A stretch of 64,000 bases of DNA from Nonomuraea roseoviolacea subsp. carminata (GTDB lineage: Bacteria > Actinomycetota > Actinomycetes > Streptosporangiales > Streptosporangiaceae). The notes under the pieces were generated by a model that saw only the letters and a list, made by a program, of their open reading frames with translations, did no database searches and was not told the DNA's origin. Made by a program: the position numbers and the translations under genes. Below, piece by piece: positions 62,990 through 64,000 of the stretch (position 1 is the stretch's first letter; the number at the start of each line of letters is the position of its first letter). The stretch covers positions 248,001-312,000 of the forward strand of contig NZ_JAMZEC010000001.1 of NCBI RefSeq assembly GCF_024172185.1, in the 5' to 3' direction.

Positions 62990-63592
62990 TCAGCCGCGGG
63001 CGGCGCGGCGCAGGAGGTCGTCCCACACCTCGTCGACCCGGGCCTGCAACGCGTCGAGCGAGCCCTCGTTGTCGATCACGATGTGCGCGACCGCGAGCCG
63101 CTCCTCGCGGGTGGCCTGGGCGGCGATGCGGGCCCGGGCGTCGCTCTCGGCCATGCCGCGGTGCTCGGCCAGGCGGGCGACGCGGGTCTCGTCGGAGGCG
63201 TCCACGACGATCACCACGTCGTACATCGGGGCCAGCTTGTTCTCGGCCAGCAGCGGCACGTCGTACACCACGATCGCGTCCTCGGCGGCCTGCCCCTGCA
63301 GCTCGGCGACCCGCTCCCCCACGAGGGGATGAACGATCGCGTTGAGTGCGGCGAGCCGGTCGGGGTCGCCGAAGACGATGGAGCCGAGCTTCTCGCGGTC
63401 GAGCGAGCCGTCGGCGCGCAGCACCTCGTCGCCGAACGCCGCCTGCACCCGCGCCAGGCCGGGCGTGCCCGGCTCGACGACCTCACGGGCGATCTTGTCG
63501 GCGTCGATCACCATGGCGCCGTGGGCGGCCAGCCGCCGCGACACCTCGCTCTTGCCGGATCCGATGCCGCCGGTCAGTCCGATCTTCAGCAC
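62990..63592 (-). CDS. coaE: Dephospho-CoA kinase
   Basis: The 200-residue enzyme performs the last step of CoA synthesis. Its P-loop is [22 protein letters not shown], followed by [36 protein letters not shown] and the lid-side R-x-x-Q region ([23 protein letters not shown]). Start taken as GTG 63592 (VLKIGLTGG, as in homologues); TTG 63598 adds two residues. GGAGGG lies upstream at longer spacing. The distance to uvrB fits the actinobacterial coaE-uvrB neighbourhood. Confidence 0.95.
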   Translation of the reverse strand: MLKIGLTGGIGSGKSEVSRRLAAHGAMVIDADKIAREVVEPGTPGLARVQAAFGDEVLRADGSLDREKLGSIVFGDPDRLAALNAIVHPLVGERVAELQGQAAEDAIVVYDVPLLAENKLAPMYDVVIVVDASDETRVARLAEHRGMAESDARARIAAQATREERLAVAHIVIDNEGSLDALQARVDEVWDDLLRRAARG

Positions 63593-63624
63593 CCGCAAAG
63601 CCTATCGGCCCTCCTGCCCGATGC

Positions 63625-64000
63625 TCACCGCCGCAGGTGGACGAGTGTCAGGTGGTCGTCCATGCGCTCGCGGTGGGTCTCCCGGTAGCCGAGCCGGCGG
63701 TAGAGCCGCAGGTTGCCCTCGGACAGGTGGCCGGTGAACAGGTCGAACGCCGACGCCTCCGGCACCTGCTCGTGCAGGGTCCGTAACAGGGCCGTGCCCA
63801 GCCCCCGCCCCTGCTGGTCGGGCGCCACGACGAGCCGCCCCACGAGGCAGGTGGCGCCGGACAGGCGGCCGCGGACGGAGCCGACGACCCGTCCCCCGTC
63901 GACGGCCTTGAGCACGACGCCGGCGCGGATCGCCTCGCGGACCTGCTCGACGGACTCGACCAGCGGCGGGATGAACGGATCGCCGTAGAGCTGGGCCTCG
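63625..64000 (-). CDS. GNAT N-acetyltransferase, 5' end beyond the window
   Basis: The reading frame is open to the window edge, reading EAQLYGDPFIPPLVESVEQV from the edge, so the start lies right of 64000. Visible is the acetyl-CoA motif A (RLVVAPDQQGRGLGTALLRTLHEQV) and motif B side (TGHLSEGNLRLYRRLGYRE). It acetylates an unknown amine. An in-frame TTA codon occurs at TALLRTL (about 63784-63786). Confidence 0.88.
   Translation of the reverse strand, partial: EAQLYGDPFIPPLVESVEQVREAIRAGVVLKAVDGGRVVGSVRGRLSGATCLVGRLVVAPDQQGRGLGTALLRTLHEQVPEASAFDLFTGHLSEGNLRLYRRLGYRETHRERMDDHLTLVHLRR

Overview
The window is very GC-rich DNA from a filamentous actinobacterium. The codon bias, frequent GTG starts, ATGA/GTGA gene overlaps and gene content fit Streptosporangiales (for example a Nonomuraea-like genus), though the genus is an inference. 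The block from der to pyrG (about 15.0-28.8 kb) is the conserved actinobacterial chromosome segment der-cmk-tyrA-aroH-rluB-scpB-scpA-parA-xerD-nudix-pyrG. uvrB and coaE lie further right, so this is chromosomal core sequence with accessory genes inserted. I saw no rRNA, tRNA, CRISPR array or insertion sequence.

Layout. 0-13.4 kb: mixed single genes (cyclase-family hydrolase, secreted GH114-like protein, CBS protein, aminopeptidase P, secreted tripeptidyl-aminopeptidase-like hydrolase, MocR regulator divergent from a metallophosphoesterase, BBE-type FAD oxidase, Sfp-type phosphopantetheinyl transferase, MarR regulator), ending in an lprG-p55-like lipoprotein/MFS operon. 13.4-15.0 kb: an archaeal-type aspartyl-tRNA synthetase behind a well-formed T-box leader. 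15.0-28.8 kb: the conserved division/aromatic/CTP block on the minus strand, interrupted by two plus-strand glycosyltransferase genes, the second broken by an in-frame stop. 28.9-34.8 kb: small metabolic and membrane genes.

34.8-44.1 kb: an accessory cluster of two divergent operons sharing a comparatively AT-rich 153-bp promoter region. Leftward are two FemX/BioF2-like GNAT paralogues, a zinc-ribbon protein, a flippase-like membrane protein and a GtrB-like glycosyltransferase. Rightward are an NAD-dependent epimerase, an ATP-grasp ligase, an unrecognised protein and, after a gap, a membrane protein. The first gene of each operon carries in-frame TTA (bldA) codons. The set looks like a pathway that builds, modifies and exports a surface glycoconjugate.

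44.1-54.3 kb: uvrB, then a paired SPFH/Band-7 operon with a Spo0M-like arrestin, a two-TM protein, a cupin-like protein and an inositol-monophosphatase-family protein, followed on the minus strand by an MmpS-like lipoprotein and an ArsB/SLC13-type permease. 54.3-59.9 kb: one gene for an 1864-residue STAND protein with TIR, degenerate metallophosphoesterase, NACHT, pentapeptide and about 15 WD40 repeats. This is the strongest candidate for an undescribed immune/conflict system here. It has a C-terminal TTA codon. 60.0-64.0 kb: a Cys-rich pentapeptide protein, a PadR-small ORF-HD operon, coaE and a partial GNAT gene.
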